Counted from the stretch's first letter, positions 20,446 to 34,220 are shown. The stretch is DNA of 64,000 bases from Polymyxa betae (GCA_003693705.1 RBZT01000781.1:62001-126000); one strand, 5' to 3'. Program-made: numbers and translations. The notes: a model not told the origin generated them from the sequence alone.

Positions 20446-22585
20446 ATGCTTTATGTTGAAGTGCGTCCCATTGCCACTATAGATCTGCAGGATCTACAAC
20501 AGATCCGCTCGCCATTTCATCCCTATCTGAATCGGGCGACAAGGCGGCGGGACGATAACAATGCTAATCTGCATCTCAGTCGCTATCAAGATGCTGAACA
20601 CCATTACCGGCAGCGCCTGGGCCAGATCCTCTTTCTGCCTAATTCCATTACGAATCGCCTCCAGCAGCGAATCGTTGAGGCTAATGCCCTTATGTCGAAA
20701 TCACCCCCAATAGGGACGTTTTGTTCGCGACATTCTGATGCAATTGTCATCCGAACAATTCTCACCGAAGGTTCAATAATTCATTACACTATCGATTCGA
20801 AGTCTGGCGAGCTGCTGCGCTGTGTCTTAGACAAATCTGTCACATCAGTTGTCGGAAAGATCGTCGTTTCGTCGTTTCTCAGCAACCCAAACGGTGTATT
20901 TTTCGGCTTGCAAAATCCGTCTAAAATTTTGGCATTGCCATTTCGTGTTGCCTCCCAAACCGTACGTCTTCATGGTCTGCATGATGTCGTTTTGAGATTC
21001 TGACAGGAACCTGTTTACAATTTAATGCATTTGGCTTCAGGCCATGGCTGGGTTGATAATTTCGATCGTCAGCCATTGACAATGGATATCGATGCCGATG
21101 GGAGGTTTCTGTGTGTTGGATATCGACACCGCATTGGTTTCGTATCGCTTGGTAACTCGAAGCTTCAGTCCAATTCTGCTGAGATTCAGCGCAAATCCAT
21201 CTCTCGCCGCTCGTTAGTGATTCGCAGCCAAGCATCTGACAGTACTGTGTCAGTACGGAAACATTCAGAGATTCCCCTGGGCCATACCAACCAACTGATC
21301 GCTTGCTTTTGGTTAAAATCTGCTGCCAGGACGGTGTTGGTCATTTCTCAAGAGAAGATCAACTCATCAACATATCGATTGCTGGTCGCCACCTATCAAC
21401 TGAACGAGAGCTCGGAGCTCCACCGTCCCTTGAACAATCTCCATATCGATATTGCACATGCTGTTAGCTGTACTGCACTTGACAATTGTCATGGAAGGCT
21501 ATCAGTCTTATTAGACGATAGCACTGCTGTGTTGATTGATTTAGTCACAATGTCCTGCATCTATCAGGTGCCCTGTCATAGTGAAAATCGTCTCATTGCT
21601 AAAGCGATTATAGGTGAAATTAGCGAGTCGTGCTAGGCCTTCAGCTATAGTCTGGCATCCGGACGATGCAATTCTGGCGGTTGCGTTCACCGACGGCGAG
21701 ATCAAGGCATTCGATTCCGCATTTCAAGACTTACCATTTATATCTGGAAAGATCCTGTTGAACGTTGTCCTTGGCGTTCATAGTCATGCAACGCATCTGG
21801 CCTGGATGAACAATTTGCTGGTTGCCGTTGCAGATCGAGGCCCGCTTTTTACGCTTCGAATCATTCCCGGGTTGCGTCATCAAGGTGGAATCACCGACCA
21901 AATTCTGCTCCAGGAACGGCTTCGACTGTTGCAGTTTGATGAAGCAGCTGCAGTCATATCATTGTCTCGAAATGTCACTTTTCGATTGGAGGCATTCATG
22001 GCTATGGTTCAGGTCTTGCTATGTCTCGATGACACAGTTGTAATCCAGCAGTTGATTCCATCTGATCGTCTGTCTTTGTGTTTTCGAGAAATCTGGCCTT
22101 TATGTAAAGGTACCAGTTATGCAGAACACGTCCGATGTTTGTATCAGCGTTTCATTCTCCGCTTAATCAGCACAAAGCAGATCGAATCGGCTTTCTACCA
22201 TGCTGAGCAAATTGATGATGAGATCTTATTCATGGATTTGTATTCGTCAGCAAAGCGATTACGCCACGACGTGATCGCGCGTCTTGCATATAAAAGATGT
22301 CATGCACTACATTTCACAAATGGTCCACCAAGTGAAAACAAAGCTGAACTAATCAATATCGATATCTCCTCTTTCAGTGAAATGATGAAATTAACCGACT
22401 GGCAATGCCATCAGTTTGAAGAGAAAAATCGTGCCCGTCTGCTAGGAGTTGCTCTCATCAAAGCCCATCGCTATCAAGATGCTGAGCAATTGTACCGGAA
22501 GTTTTTTCTTGAAAGTGAATTGAAATCTATGCAAAGTTTTCGTGCAGCGATTCAGCAGACGCAACTACCGGTAGACCTGTTTTGA
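20446..22585 (+). CDS. WDPCP: WDPCP/Fritz, ciliary planar-polarity effector
   Basis: Exons 20446-20961, 21007-21613 and 21645-22585 join in phase across introns of 45 and 31 nt; about 687 aa, close to the family's usual length. The N-terminal two thirds form beta-propeller strands. The C-terminal part is the most diagnostic: WHPDDAILAVAFTDGEIKAF is the conserved Fritz WD block, followed by the helical region LLQFDEAAAVISLSRN, RCLYQRFILRLISTKQIESA and DEILFMDLYSSAKRLRHDVI. WDPCP belongs to the CPLANE complex, which recruits intraflagellar transport-A proteins at the ciliary base. Its presence argues for a flagellate stage. A further 5' exon is possible because an acceptor (TTCAG) lies just before the ATG. 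Confidence 0.8.
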
Positions 22586-23567
22586 TGCTGGTAATAATCT
22601 TTCGGTGGGCCAAGTCGAATGATGGAAGACAGCAATTTCCGGGTAGAAATTCGCTTCAGCGGTCATGTTGACAAGTGCGCGTCTTCCTTGGGGTTTGAAT
22701 CCCTCGTGATTCTACATCTATTAGTTCATCTGCAAACCCAATACAAAAGGCGACGTCTAAATCAACATAAAACTAATTGTATCTACATAAATAATTCTAA
22801 TTGATGTATCGGGCCACAGTTTAACACATGATTAGAAATTAAAGCGGATTAAGGAATCTCATTCTCACGGCAATAGTGACAGAGAAATGTTTCACAATCC
22901 AGATGATATAAACGCTCAAGCTAGGTAGCAGCGACGAAGATGGGCCTCAATCAACTGATCTAGACCTAGTGATGGTGAAAACGAAGGGCCTGCCATATAA
23001 GCGAATCCGTGAAAAACTGCAGTAACCACTAACCAAGATTATCACAAGCTATTTCCAATGTAGAATTCAAACCGAGCAGCTAATGGAATCGATAAGAGAA
23101 ACAGAAGCGAGGAACATGGAAGATAAGTCCTTTCAACGACCAAACGTGAAAGCCATCCCGATGTCACTTGCCGCTAGCGGAGATGGGCGGCATCGTCGCG
23201 TTGTGGCATGTCAAGCCCTTAAGGGCTTTTCTCTTTCCCTCTGATTCTCCTTAATGACCATAATGATAATGCAAAATAAAAATCAGCATCTTAATTCCGG
23301 AATGACAGATTTGATGCAGGATTGAAGCTACTTGTAGACTGTAGCCTGCCTAGCTAGCTCACCCAACCAAAAGAAAGTCATTTATGCTGCGATGCTATGC
23401 TGGGATGGGGCGTTGGGGCACCCAAGGCGACCCGATAAGTTCAGAGGAGCAAGCTGGGAAAGGAGACGTCGCCCCGTTAGTAGGCAAATTTAGTCTTAGC
23501 GCGGCAGGCTAACGCAGTTCATTTAAGAACACTCGAACATCACCTTTGGTGGCTGAAGGCCTGGTTC
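22586..23567. other. Intergenic, with a 16-bp palindrome
   Basis: Nearly 1 kb with no supported gene. A T-arm-like GGGTTTGAATCCC occurs near 22690 but has no matching acceptor or anticodon arm. A perfect palindrome AAGCCCTTAAGGGCTT lies at 23213-23228 and is followed by a pyrimidine-rich run, so a small RNA gene ending there is conceivable. The 23390-23520 stretch is locally GC-rich. Confidence 0.5.
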
Positions 23568-24577
23568 ATGTGTCGGCGTCGTTGTGCTTACGTCTGGGTC
23601 GGAATCACAGGAATCCTGCTCTGGGCCACTTTGATCGCCATTACCTTCCTAGTGCCCATCTCCAATCATGTGCGGTTGATTATCTGCTTGCTGGTCACGT
23701 TCACCTATCTAATCCCGTTCGTCCTGTACCGGGTCCAGTTTCGAAATCGTCGACAAGATCAGGCTCCAGTGCAGTCGTCATGTAAAGAATTTGTTGATGC
23801 AGTAATTGGAAGTCATCATGCAGCACATTATCATGCGTTCTTTCCTGCTTTGACGTCATATTTAGCTTCGGGCTTGCCGACAACCAGCTCATTTAGCGGT
23901 GGTCAATACCTACTTTGGACAGGGACGTATGCTCGCGAAATTCATCGTCGAGGTGGCATATGCACCTCGGGTCACAGCCACTCGTTAGAACTTCTAATTC
24001 AGATGTCGAAAGGTTTCATAACGGGTTATGGCTCCATGAGCAACATGCCCTGTGATGTTGAAGGCGGCTATACCGATTTCACCAACAACCGGGTCCTGGT
24101 TGCACTCTCATTACGATTTAAAGATTATGTTTGTGAATTACGAGGATTATTTGATGGCGATTTCTCTCTGGGCATGAGAGGAATATGGTCAATAGCTCAC
24201 CATCGTCGAGGGTGGTGGCGATCATGGCCTATCTGCATCGATCCACAGAACACGACACGGTTATATACATGTTATGATATATCGAATGATTGCACGGTTT
24301 GCTTCGAACGGAAATCCACCGTAGCTTGCCTTCCTTGTGGACATGTTATCGCATGCAACAAGTACATCGAAGAAACCTCTAAGAATCCATCGGACTGATT
24401 TTTTGTTTTCGTAGGTGCCTTTCTATGGTGATGCTGTGCCCCGCGTGTCGAAGGCCTATCTCGCGATTGGCGGCTCTTGAAGGTCAAGGCCTTGACCTGC
24501 ACATACACTCATCGGTGCTAGAGTTTATCCCAACATCGGCATCGTCTTACTCAGAATCGAGCGATGTTCAAGTGTGA
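23568..24577 (+). CDS. Membrane RING-finger E3 ligase
   Basis: Exons 23568-24361 and 24415-24577 join in phase; about 318 aa. Two N-terminal transmembrane helices (VWVGITGILLWATLIAITFL and LIICLLVTFTYLIPFVLY) are followed by about 180 residues with no recognised domain, then a C-terminal C3HC4 RING. The zinc ligands are CTVC, CLPCGH, CNKC (the Cys pair completed across the splice junction) and LCPACRRPI. The 53-nt intron therefore cuts the RING. Proteins of this layout ubiquitinate membrane or organelle targets, as MUL1 and related ligases do; the central region does not let me choose between them. Confidence 0.8.
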
Positions 24578-24862
24578 GAACCTGACCTGTTCAGCATGAA
24601 CACGAATATCTAAAAGCGAGTCAATTCTCGTGCAGAACGTCTAGGGAAAATGCCCTTCTCTTCCCTTTTTAATATATATCTTCAGATTATTCTTACTAAG
24701 TTCCGTCCGTATTATCAATTCTGAGCAGTCTGTGAAGATATTCAATTGGAAGTTGCTACGCGATATATTCAACAAAGAACTGTGTGAGTAAGCCTTCTAA
24801 GCTCTATTAACGTAAGACGTTAAGTGCGCTCACTGACATTGTGTATTGACGTTTGTACTGCC

Positions 24863-26066
24863 ATGACGAAGGCGTTCCAAGCCTTCGTCCTTTTGGGGAT
24901 CACTGTTCTCTATGCTTCGCAAGCGTTTGCCGCCGGCAAAGCCATGGTTTGGCTTCGATTGTGGAAGTGGTCGATCTCTAAGAATGACATCCAGAGTGGC
25001 CAGCGCAAGCTCTCCTTTATGAAAGCTGAGAGCGCGGCTTCGAAATCACACGTCGTTCATTTCGACAAAACTAGCTTTATTGTATAATTTCGAACCATAC
25101 AGTGGTAAGTTGGCTAAAATTCTCTTTAGGAATATGTTATCAATGGGCCCCGACCATACCATTTAATTGTTCTGTTCACAGCTTTGGACAGAAAAATTGA
25201 TTGCGTGGCATGCAGGTTTGTCAAATTCGAATTTGTCCACGTCTCTTACCTGCTCTAGGTCCATAAATGACAATGAGTTAAAGCCATTTGCACAAGCTGT
25301 TTACTCAGCCTCGTTGAAAGCTGCGGACCCAGTATTTGTTGTTGAAATGGATTACTCGCACAAGGACGTTCGAGACCTCTTTATGATGCTGGATTTGAGC
25401 AACGTCCCATCTATGGTTTATGTTCCAGCAGATGAAGACATATCTGTTCCGAAACCGGAGACGTTCCTGAAAAAGATACCGGATCGCAATCGATTCGAGT
25501 TCAACACACGTGGATTTAAAGCCCAGACAATTCTTGACTGGGTGAACTCAAAAGTCGATCTAGACGCCCAAATTGTTACGCCAATCGATTGGAATGAAAT
25601 TATAACCACTATCGGAACACCATTGGTGGCGCTTGTTTTCACGCTGTACTTTCTCGGGCCATACATCTGGGCAGTTCGCAAAGTCACCAAGATTTATCTG
25701 TTTGGATCGTTTGCTGTCTATCTCTTCTGTGTATCAGGTGGCATGTACAACATTCTAAAGAACACTCCATGGGTTCACATTGACCAAAATGGTGTCTCGT
25801 ATATGCATGGTGACAGCGGCTGGCAGCTCGGCTCTGAATCGTACATCTGTGGTGGAGCGCAGCTCCTTCTTGGCATAATATTGATCTTTCTCAGTACTAC
25901 GGCTGTTGAATTCAAGAGAGAGTCAGTGCGGCAGACTTTCGTTGCAGTTTCGATTCTGCTCAGCTTCTATGTCTGGTATTTAATCCGATGGCTGGTTTCA
26001 CAGAAGATGCATGGATACAATCACGGCTGGGTCTATGATTGGTTGCAGTTCGTGCGACAACCATAA
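24863..26066 (+). CDS. OST3: OST3/OST6 (MagT1/TUSC3) oligosaccharyltransferase subunit
   Basis: ATG at 24863 with a signal peptide (QAFVLLGITVLYASQAFA). Exons: 24863-25081 (possibly with an in-frame 42-nt intron inside), 25130-25215, 25259-26066. The luminal thioredoxin-like domain reads GPRPYHLIVLFTAL, then CVAC, the CXXC active site lying at the end of the 86-nt exon. Four C-terminal transmembrane helices follow with SGGMYNILKNTPWVH in the first loop, as in the family. It oxidises or holds substrate cysteines during N-glycosylation in the ER, and MagT1-type members also affect magnesium transport. The gene is convergent with TSEN34, 36 bp apart. Confidence 0.9.
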
Positions 26067-26102
26067 GAACTTTTCTGCCTTAGCGCATTACATAAACCGA
26101 AT

Positions 26103-26832
26103 TTATATTGTGTCAATAGCTTCGTCTAATTCGGTTAAGCTCAGCGACTTTCTGGGAGGATTTGAAGCGACCTGATCCCATTCAAACGTCGAATACTGAG
26201 CGACAAACTCTTCGTCAACACTTGCTATAATGACTTTCTTATTCACTGCAGTAGCTAACCGTCCAACTAACAATTAATTGAACAAATTGTGAAAACATTA
26301 CAGCAAAAAAACAACCTGTGATCAAGTCAAGGATATCTAGCGGTTGATCAAATCCATGAACAAGAACAATATAGCTATGGTTGTGATTACTGGAAAATTG
26401 TTACATTAAACAAACATTACCTAGAATGGACTGTTCCTGGTGCTTTTTGATACACAAGCATGTCGCCGCCGAATTTCATTCCAGATGTGACCCACATTCC
26501 GCGCTCCCATAAGTCTTCAAACACTCTTTGGAATAAAGATCGCCTGACTGGAGTCGAAGAAGACGCTAGTTTCAGCCAACCTTTATCCAATGCTAAGTTG
26601 GCTTCTTCACAGGTAAGAATTGCCGAAATAACATATTCCTTAGGAAGGCGAGGATCCGATTCTAATGCAAGTTTATATATGGAACGAACCGTTATAGCGC
26701 AAAGGGACCTGGCACAGAACCTCCTCCGAGACGATTTCTACGAAGGCGCTGAGCTTGATCGGGTCCCGTTATCACCACCCCGCTACCGTCGCTGAACGCC
26801 CTGCCGACCACGACCTCTTCACCATCAGCCAT
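26103..26832 (-). CDS. TSEN34: tRNA-splicing endonuclease subunit TSEN34/SEN34
   Basis: Exons 26832-26709, 26661-26421, 26389-26316 and 26266-26103; introns of 47, 31 and 49 nt; 200 aa. The N-terminal domain ends RLRRNRLGGGSVP, like the family's 'RLGVGGR' block. The catalytic domain reads VFEDLWERGMWVTSGMKFGG, with the tyrosine in DMLVYQK, the histidine in NHNHSYIVLVHG and the lysine in RLATAVNKKVIIAS, so the Tyr-His-Lys triad is complete. It cuts the 3' splice site of intron-containing pre-tRNAs. The protein is shorter than the human one because the variable middle is reduced. The 31-nt intron splits the catalytic His region. Confidence 0.9.
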
Positions 26833-27188
26833 CACAATAGAAACTGCGCCTCGTCAGCGCCGATCAGATCGCCAGGCGCCCAGGCCAACCGTCTATCGGA
26901 TTCCCACCGAATCCAGGGAATTCGTAAAGCAACGGATGCAGGCCGGCTCGATGCAGGTATGATGATGAAGGAGCCACGTCATCGATGGGAAGGAGAGGCC
27001 CCCCATGTAACGTAATCGACTCAATTCTAGAACTTGATAGAAAGAGAGTGAGTGGTGAGGGTTCCCGCGAGACACGACGGAATCTCGGTAGTTCTAACAG
27101 ACGAGGGACGTCGCAACCACCAGAAATCGTTCAGCGAAGAGGATAGGCAGTCGCCGCACGCAACTGCGTCACTTGATCTCATCTCGTG

Positions 27189-29025
<1,837 letters not shown>

Positions 29026-29092
29026 TTTATCGCTGTTTTTACTTAACATTTATCAATCCGAAGATTTTAAATAGATGCTCTAGTTTCCTGTA

Positions 29093-30003
29093 CTATCTTG
29101 GCTTCAATAGAACGAGGACGATAACGATTGGGGTCATAATAAGGAATGCAACAAAAACCGCTCGCCATCCACAACAAGGACGACGCTGCGATCGTTGCTC
29201 CGCTTTCTGGAGCGCTTCAGTCCCCTTCTTTGTACGATCTGCTATTTTAGCTGTATTCTTTTCAATTTCCTGATTAAACTGAGAACGCTGCATCTGAATA
29301 GCAGATTAGAAACCTTACTTGAAGGATATCGCGTTGCTTGTTGGTCAGGTACTTCATATCTTGATAGATCTCTGCTAAGTCAGCTGCGTCTTGTTGGATT
29401 CTCTTCACTGCTTCATGTTTGTCAATCACCTCAATGACGCAATCGGATACTTCTGCACTGAATCTTGGGTTGATTTCTATCTAAATGCAGATATATATCG
29501 TCATACCTGGGAGCATTGGCCGCTTTCTGTTGCATCTGCTGAAGCTCCAGTCTTACCCTATCGTTATCGGCATCGTTTTCCAGTTTTGGTGTCCCGCCAA
29601 TGTCTTCGAGCTTCTTCATCCTTTGATTCACATTCTGTGCTATTCGAATCTAACTTACATCAGCGAACTTCCAATGAAAACCAGTCGAGCAGCATACCTG
29701 CTCTCTCCAGTTTTTGAGCAATAAATCTCGCTCTGGGCCTTGAGGAGCAGTTTTCAAAACGTCCTGTAGAGAATGGCATCGGTCTGTTAGTGTTTCAACA
29801 GCTGCAATAACAGCTCCATAATCGCCAGGAGAATGCGATTGCAGCCAGCGACAGAGCGATACAGCCACAGGGTCCTGATCAGCTTTCAAGCTCTTAAGCA
29901 GATCGTCATTGAGAGTGCCATGGTTCTCTATGGCGTTCAGGATCGAGCTCAGAGCGTTAAAGAGGATTCCGGCATGGTGTAGAATGCGATGGGCACCATC
30001 CAT
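29093..30003 (-). CDS. Syntaxin-like Qa-SNARE
   Basis: Exons 30003-29698, 29649-29507, 29457-29319 and 29293-29093; introns of 48, 49 and 25 nt; about 262 aa. A helical N-terminal region is followed by a coiled-coil SNARE motif with heptads running through KRIQQDAADLAEIYQDMKYL, where TNKQRD supplies the likely zero-layer glutamine, to GTEALQKAEQRSQRR. A short cysteine-containing linker precedes the C-terminal transmembrane anchor (AVFVAFLIMTPIVIVLVLL) with only a few residues after it. This is the syntaxin plan for vesicle fusion; the compartment is uncertain, with an endosomal or Golgi Qa-SNARE most likely. The 25-nt intron has donor GTAAGG and acceptor TTCAG. Confidence 0.8.
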
Positions 30004-30510
30004 CAATGAATGTAAAGGTGACCATCAGTGTGACGAGATACCCTTTTGCTATATGGGTTTTATTCGAACTTTTTTATTGTTGAGTATTTCGCCGGAAAAA
30101 AAAATACGTTTACATATAATAACGAATGGATTGTGACAGAATGCAAGAAGAAACAGCGAAATGAAAAATGATAAAAAGCATTGTTAGCTGCATAATTACA
30201 ACAAAACTGCTCACTAGCAAAGCTTCATAAATAAACCTTAGAATTTCCATTTTGTTAAGCTTGTTTGCTGTTATTCAATATGTATTGGAAGGGCTTCTAA
30301 AAAAATTATAACGGAATTTTCTTTTATTTTTTCTTTCCGCACTTGACATTTCCACTTCGACTTTATAGCGGGCTCGAAAGGCCATTGCTTGATTGGCCTT
30401 TATTAGTACCCCCTTTTGTGTCAAGATTGGAGTCGTCCCAAGTCTGCACAGGTACGTTGACCGCTTATACAGCTGCCCGTTGTGAATTAAAGGACCCTTG
30501 ATATCTCATC
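30004..30510. other. Divergent promoter with inverted repeat
   Basis: Separates the SNARE (-) and PPIL2 (+) genes. AT-rich with no frame. AAAGGCCA (30377-30384) and TGGCCTTT (30394-30401) form a perfect 8-bp inverted repeat with a 9-nt loop, about 110 bp before the PPIL2 start and about 375 bp before the SNARE start. Confidence 0.5.
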
Positions 30511-32316
30511 ATGGGTAAGAAATCAAGGTTAGGATCGCCATGCTTTCAAGCGATTTGATTCTGACTCTGATTATAGAACTAAGGATCGGATGCATATGAC
30601 AGGTTAGAGCATCGATTCTGATTGTATTGCCCACGCTGATATCGTATGGATAGCATCCGAATGGGCTCGCGAGTTCGGTGGCTATAAAGCAGGCGCGGGT
30701 CGAGCATCGTCAGCGAAATATCTGCCTTTTGACCATTGTGCCATGACTTTGACACCGTTTTCTGATCCCGTCTGTACGAGAGATGGCCTGGTGTTCGATA
30801 TTTCGTAAAATGTTTCACTTTCTTTTTTTCAAAACGTAAAATGATCTTTAGTAATATCGTCCCATACATCAAGAAACACGGAAAGAACCCTGTTACTGGC
30901 AATGATTTAGCTGTTAAAGATCTTATTATATTGCATTACCACAAGAATCCGTCAGGACAGTATCATTGTCCTCTCACATTCAAAGTGTTTAATTCGAATT
31001 CGCATATCGTCGCCAGTAACACTGTCTGTTCCTTTTTTTTCTGACAAATAACTGTGCTTGCAGTTGCATCGTCGGGCAATGTATTCGCGTACGATGCGGT
31101 CGAACAATTGAACTTAAAGCCCAAGATCTTCACCGATTTGATTACTGGCGAGAAATTCTCCAAAGACGATATTATCGTCTTACAAGACCCGAATGCCGAA
31201 CCTCGTCTTGTGGCGCCCGTGAAACCTGTCGAAGAAGCTCCCAAGACGGAACCCGCTTCTGCTGAATTTACGGGCAAACGTCTTCCTAAACGGCAACGTT
31301 CTGAACCTGATAATCCGGCACCCGAACCTGCGAAGAAAGACAAGTCCCAGAAACCTGCAACATACCATTTCAGTACAGGAGCGTGTTCAGCATCGTTCAC
31401 GTCGTCAGCCGTGTCTCTTCAGACTGTTAATGAGCTTGAGAAACTCACCGATGACGACCTGAGGGCGAGAAAATACGCCAAGCTTAAGGGGACCGACGCC
31501 AAAGCCTTTGTTCGGATCGCCACGAACAAGGGCCAGCTGAACCTGCAGCTCGATGCTGAACTGGCGCCGTTTGCATCCCACAATTTCGTGCTGCTGTGCC
31601 AGCAGGGATATTACAACAACGTCGTGTTCCATCGTTTGATCAAGAATTTCATGGTGCAAGGTGGCGATCCCACTGGGACTGGTGTTGGTGGTCAATCAGC
31701 CTGGAAACACGAATTCAGAGACGAAGTCAAAAATGGGCTTCGTCATGATGCTCGCGGGTATGCACTAACAAGGCGTCGTTCTGGAGGTTCCTATATCTTT
31801 GGTGTAGGGTGCTGTCTATGGCCAATGCTGGCCCAGATACGAACAAATCGCAGTTCTTTATTACGCTCAGGGCGACGCCGCATTTAGATGGGAAACATAC
31901 AGTGTTTGGCCGTCTCGTGGGCGGTCATGAAACTTTAGACAAAATTGGTAATATTGCTGCAAGAATTTGTTAGAGAGAAGACCTTCTTACGGTGAATAGA
32001 GGAGATTGCTGTGGATCGAGATGACCGGCCGGTCTCAGAGATTAAGATTATAAATACGGAAGTGTTTATGGATCCATTCAAAGAAATCATGGAAGGTGTT
32101 GAACCCGACTCGGCTGATAAACCGAAGCCGAAATCGAAAGATGATCAGGAATCCTATCTAGCCTACAGCGATCGTATGGTTGCTAAGGATCTTCCCACTG
32201 CAAGGTCCCGAGTTGGCAAATATATTAAGCAGACAGGAGACGAGGGCTTTGCCGTTCCCGACCGAATCGTATCCAGCCGGAAACCTACAGGTTATGGCAA
32301 CTTCGACAGTTTCTAA
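30511..32316 (+). CDS. PPIL2: PPIL2: U-box cyclophilin-type isomerase
   Basis: Seven exons join in phase: 30511-30527, 30577-30602, 30654-30804, 30852-31015, 31064-31757, 31808-31947, 32000-32316; about 502 aa against about 520 in human. The start [14 protein letters not shown] matches the family. A U-box at about 35-110 reads [20 protein letters not shown] and [29 protein letters not shown] and [15 protein letters not shown] are PPIL2-specific blocks. The cyclophilin domain follows with [20 protein letters not shown] and [24 protein letters not shown]2 is a spliceosome-associated ubiquitin ligase with a cyclophilin fold. The first two exons are only 17 and 26 nt, so automated gene callers may miss the true start. 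Confidence 0.95.
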
Positions 32317-32782
32317 AATGCTCGTCACCGCTGTCATGCTCTGGCGGTCCCCAGCCTCTCCTTGCATGCACCATTGTATGTATTTATAAACATTCGACAA
32401 CAGCAAACGATAACGATGATAGCGTACCTAGCTCATGGTGTACTAAAAATTATATGGTGGAATCGAGAGGGCGCGAGGGTTTCGAATATCGCATCTAAAT
32501 GGCGTCGAAACAACCTGGATGAGTTCGCCCTGCCGTATTCTCCCATACAGATACGGAGAGGCTTACGGTAGTCGCCTAGTCGGTAGTACGTATCATCCCG
32601 CAGTATATTGTAACAGCGAACTTAAACCCTAACCTGTGTAACGTAAATGAAAAGAGAGGGACTGGGAGACGTGGCCCCCTGGTTTCTTCGAGAGTGACTG
32701 TAGTCACATGATCAATTTGGCTACACTTTGATGGTGATTGCCAGGCAATAGGGCTCGCTGTCACAGGTCGGTCTCATCGTCA
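32317..32782. other. Intergenic spacer
   Basis: 3' flank of PPIL2 and promoter of the PAQR gene. A TAAACCCTAACC motif lies at about 32622-32634, roughly 150 bp before the PAQR start. No supported frame. Confidence 0.5.
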
Positions 32783-34095
32783 ATGGTGTCGGCGTCGCTG
32801 GCGACTGATCCCCGTCACCGCTTGCCGGCTATCTTCTCTTGGCGTGGATGTCGTCGCCGCAAACGCCGATTGCACAGAGATGACCCAAAGCCGAGCGAGG
32901 TCGAACCGTCGACCGATCCCAAAAACCCGTTTTGCAAGCCCATTCTGAAGATGCATGACGATGACGAAGATGAGTCGTATATCGAAGGGTTAGCGCATCG
33001 GTTCCTGTTCCCGCCGCATGCTGCCAAGAATCCATTCATCTACAGGTCAAAGATGAGCTGCTCTCAGCTTCATGATGGCTGACTCTTCGACAGGGGATTC
33101 AAGGCGCCTTCAGATTGGACCGTGGCCTTGAACACATTATTCTATTGCGACAACGAGACCGCCAATGTGTATTCGTCGCTGTGGGGAGTGTTCCTGTTGG
33201 GTTTCCTCGCCATCAACGTTCTCGTAGCCGATCGTCCCGATTTCGACCCCACTGGACTGGTAGTACTCGCCCTCAATGACTGCGTTTCGCCATCGTGACG
33301 ATTGCTGCATCAGTTCATCGCTATGATGCTATTCGTTGGGAACATCGTCTTAACATCGGCCTACCATCTATTCAATCAAGTAATGCGAAACTTTTTTCGA
33401 ATGACGCTTTCATTTAGCTGGTTATTTTCGATTCTTTTCCTGAACAATGACTCAAATTGAATACTCCAGGTGCCGCATCTTTATACGATTTGGACGACTT
33501 TGGATTTCGCGGGAATCAACTTGGTTAGCATTTGCCATTGCCTTGATCACATTGTGAATTTTTTATAGGCGATCTGCTCCTTATCTTTTGCTATGTCTTG
33601 GTATGGATACAGTCTATGGCCAAGCGAGACATGGTATTACGAGTTCCTTGCCGTTTGTGGTCTAGCCATAATAGCAACGGCTGTATCTTCGACGTACCGG
33701 ATTGCAACCGATCACGATACCTTCATTCTGCAGCCTGTGAATATAGCCGCTTTGGTTTTGGTTCTGAGAACGTTCTTCTTGACGATGCCAGCTACCTCAA
33801 GGAGTACTTGCTTCGTTAGCTTTATGTTGATCGGTGCACTTATACATGTAATGGCTCTGGAACTGCAATCGCTCAGTTTTAAATGGGATACTAGGTGACT
33901 AAGATCCCCGAGCGATGGTTCCCAGGGCAGTTCTGTTTCATTGGTCATTCACATATGATCTGGCACTGCAGCTATACGATTGCTTTCTATTGTTTTTATT
34001 CTTGCATCGCCCGTGAAAAATTGGGCCCTGGCAGTCTCTGGGATGAATCGATATTCGAATTTATTGATCACTCGATGCCATCGTTTCAGAACTGA
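32783..34095 (+). CDS. PAQR-family seven-helix receptor (adipoR/hemolysin III)
   Basis: Exons 32783-33045, 33094-33259, 33314-33379, 33470-33523, 33569-33847, 33895-34095; about 342 aa. After a basic cytoplasmic N-terminus come the PAQR motifs: NPFIYRGFKAPSDW, CDNETANVYSSLWGVF (the 'hNETxNiwtHl' block), TSAYHLFNQ, LYTIWTTLDFAGINL and, near the end, KIPERWFPGQFCFIGHSHMI. The conserved His and Asp of these blocks form the membrane-embedded zinc site seen in AdipoR ceramidases, so a lipid hydrolase or receptor role is likely. The His expected in NETxNIWTHL is replaced (S-S-L), which may weaken activity. The C-terminus after 33990 is the least certain part. Confidence 0.85.
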
Positions 34096-34220
34096 GCTAT
34101 CCTCAAAGTTAATCAATTGTCTTATTTACATGGTTGGCTTGATAGTATATAAATTTCTAACCCCTCGATTAAATTGTAATTCATTTATTCGGATTGAAAT
34201 ACTGAAGGATCTCTGTACTG

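Noticed and set aside
22650..22720. T-arm-like GGGTTTGAATCCC suggesting a tRNA
   Set aside because: No sequence upstream pairs as an acceptor stem with the following bases and no anticodon arm is present at the right distance.
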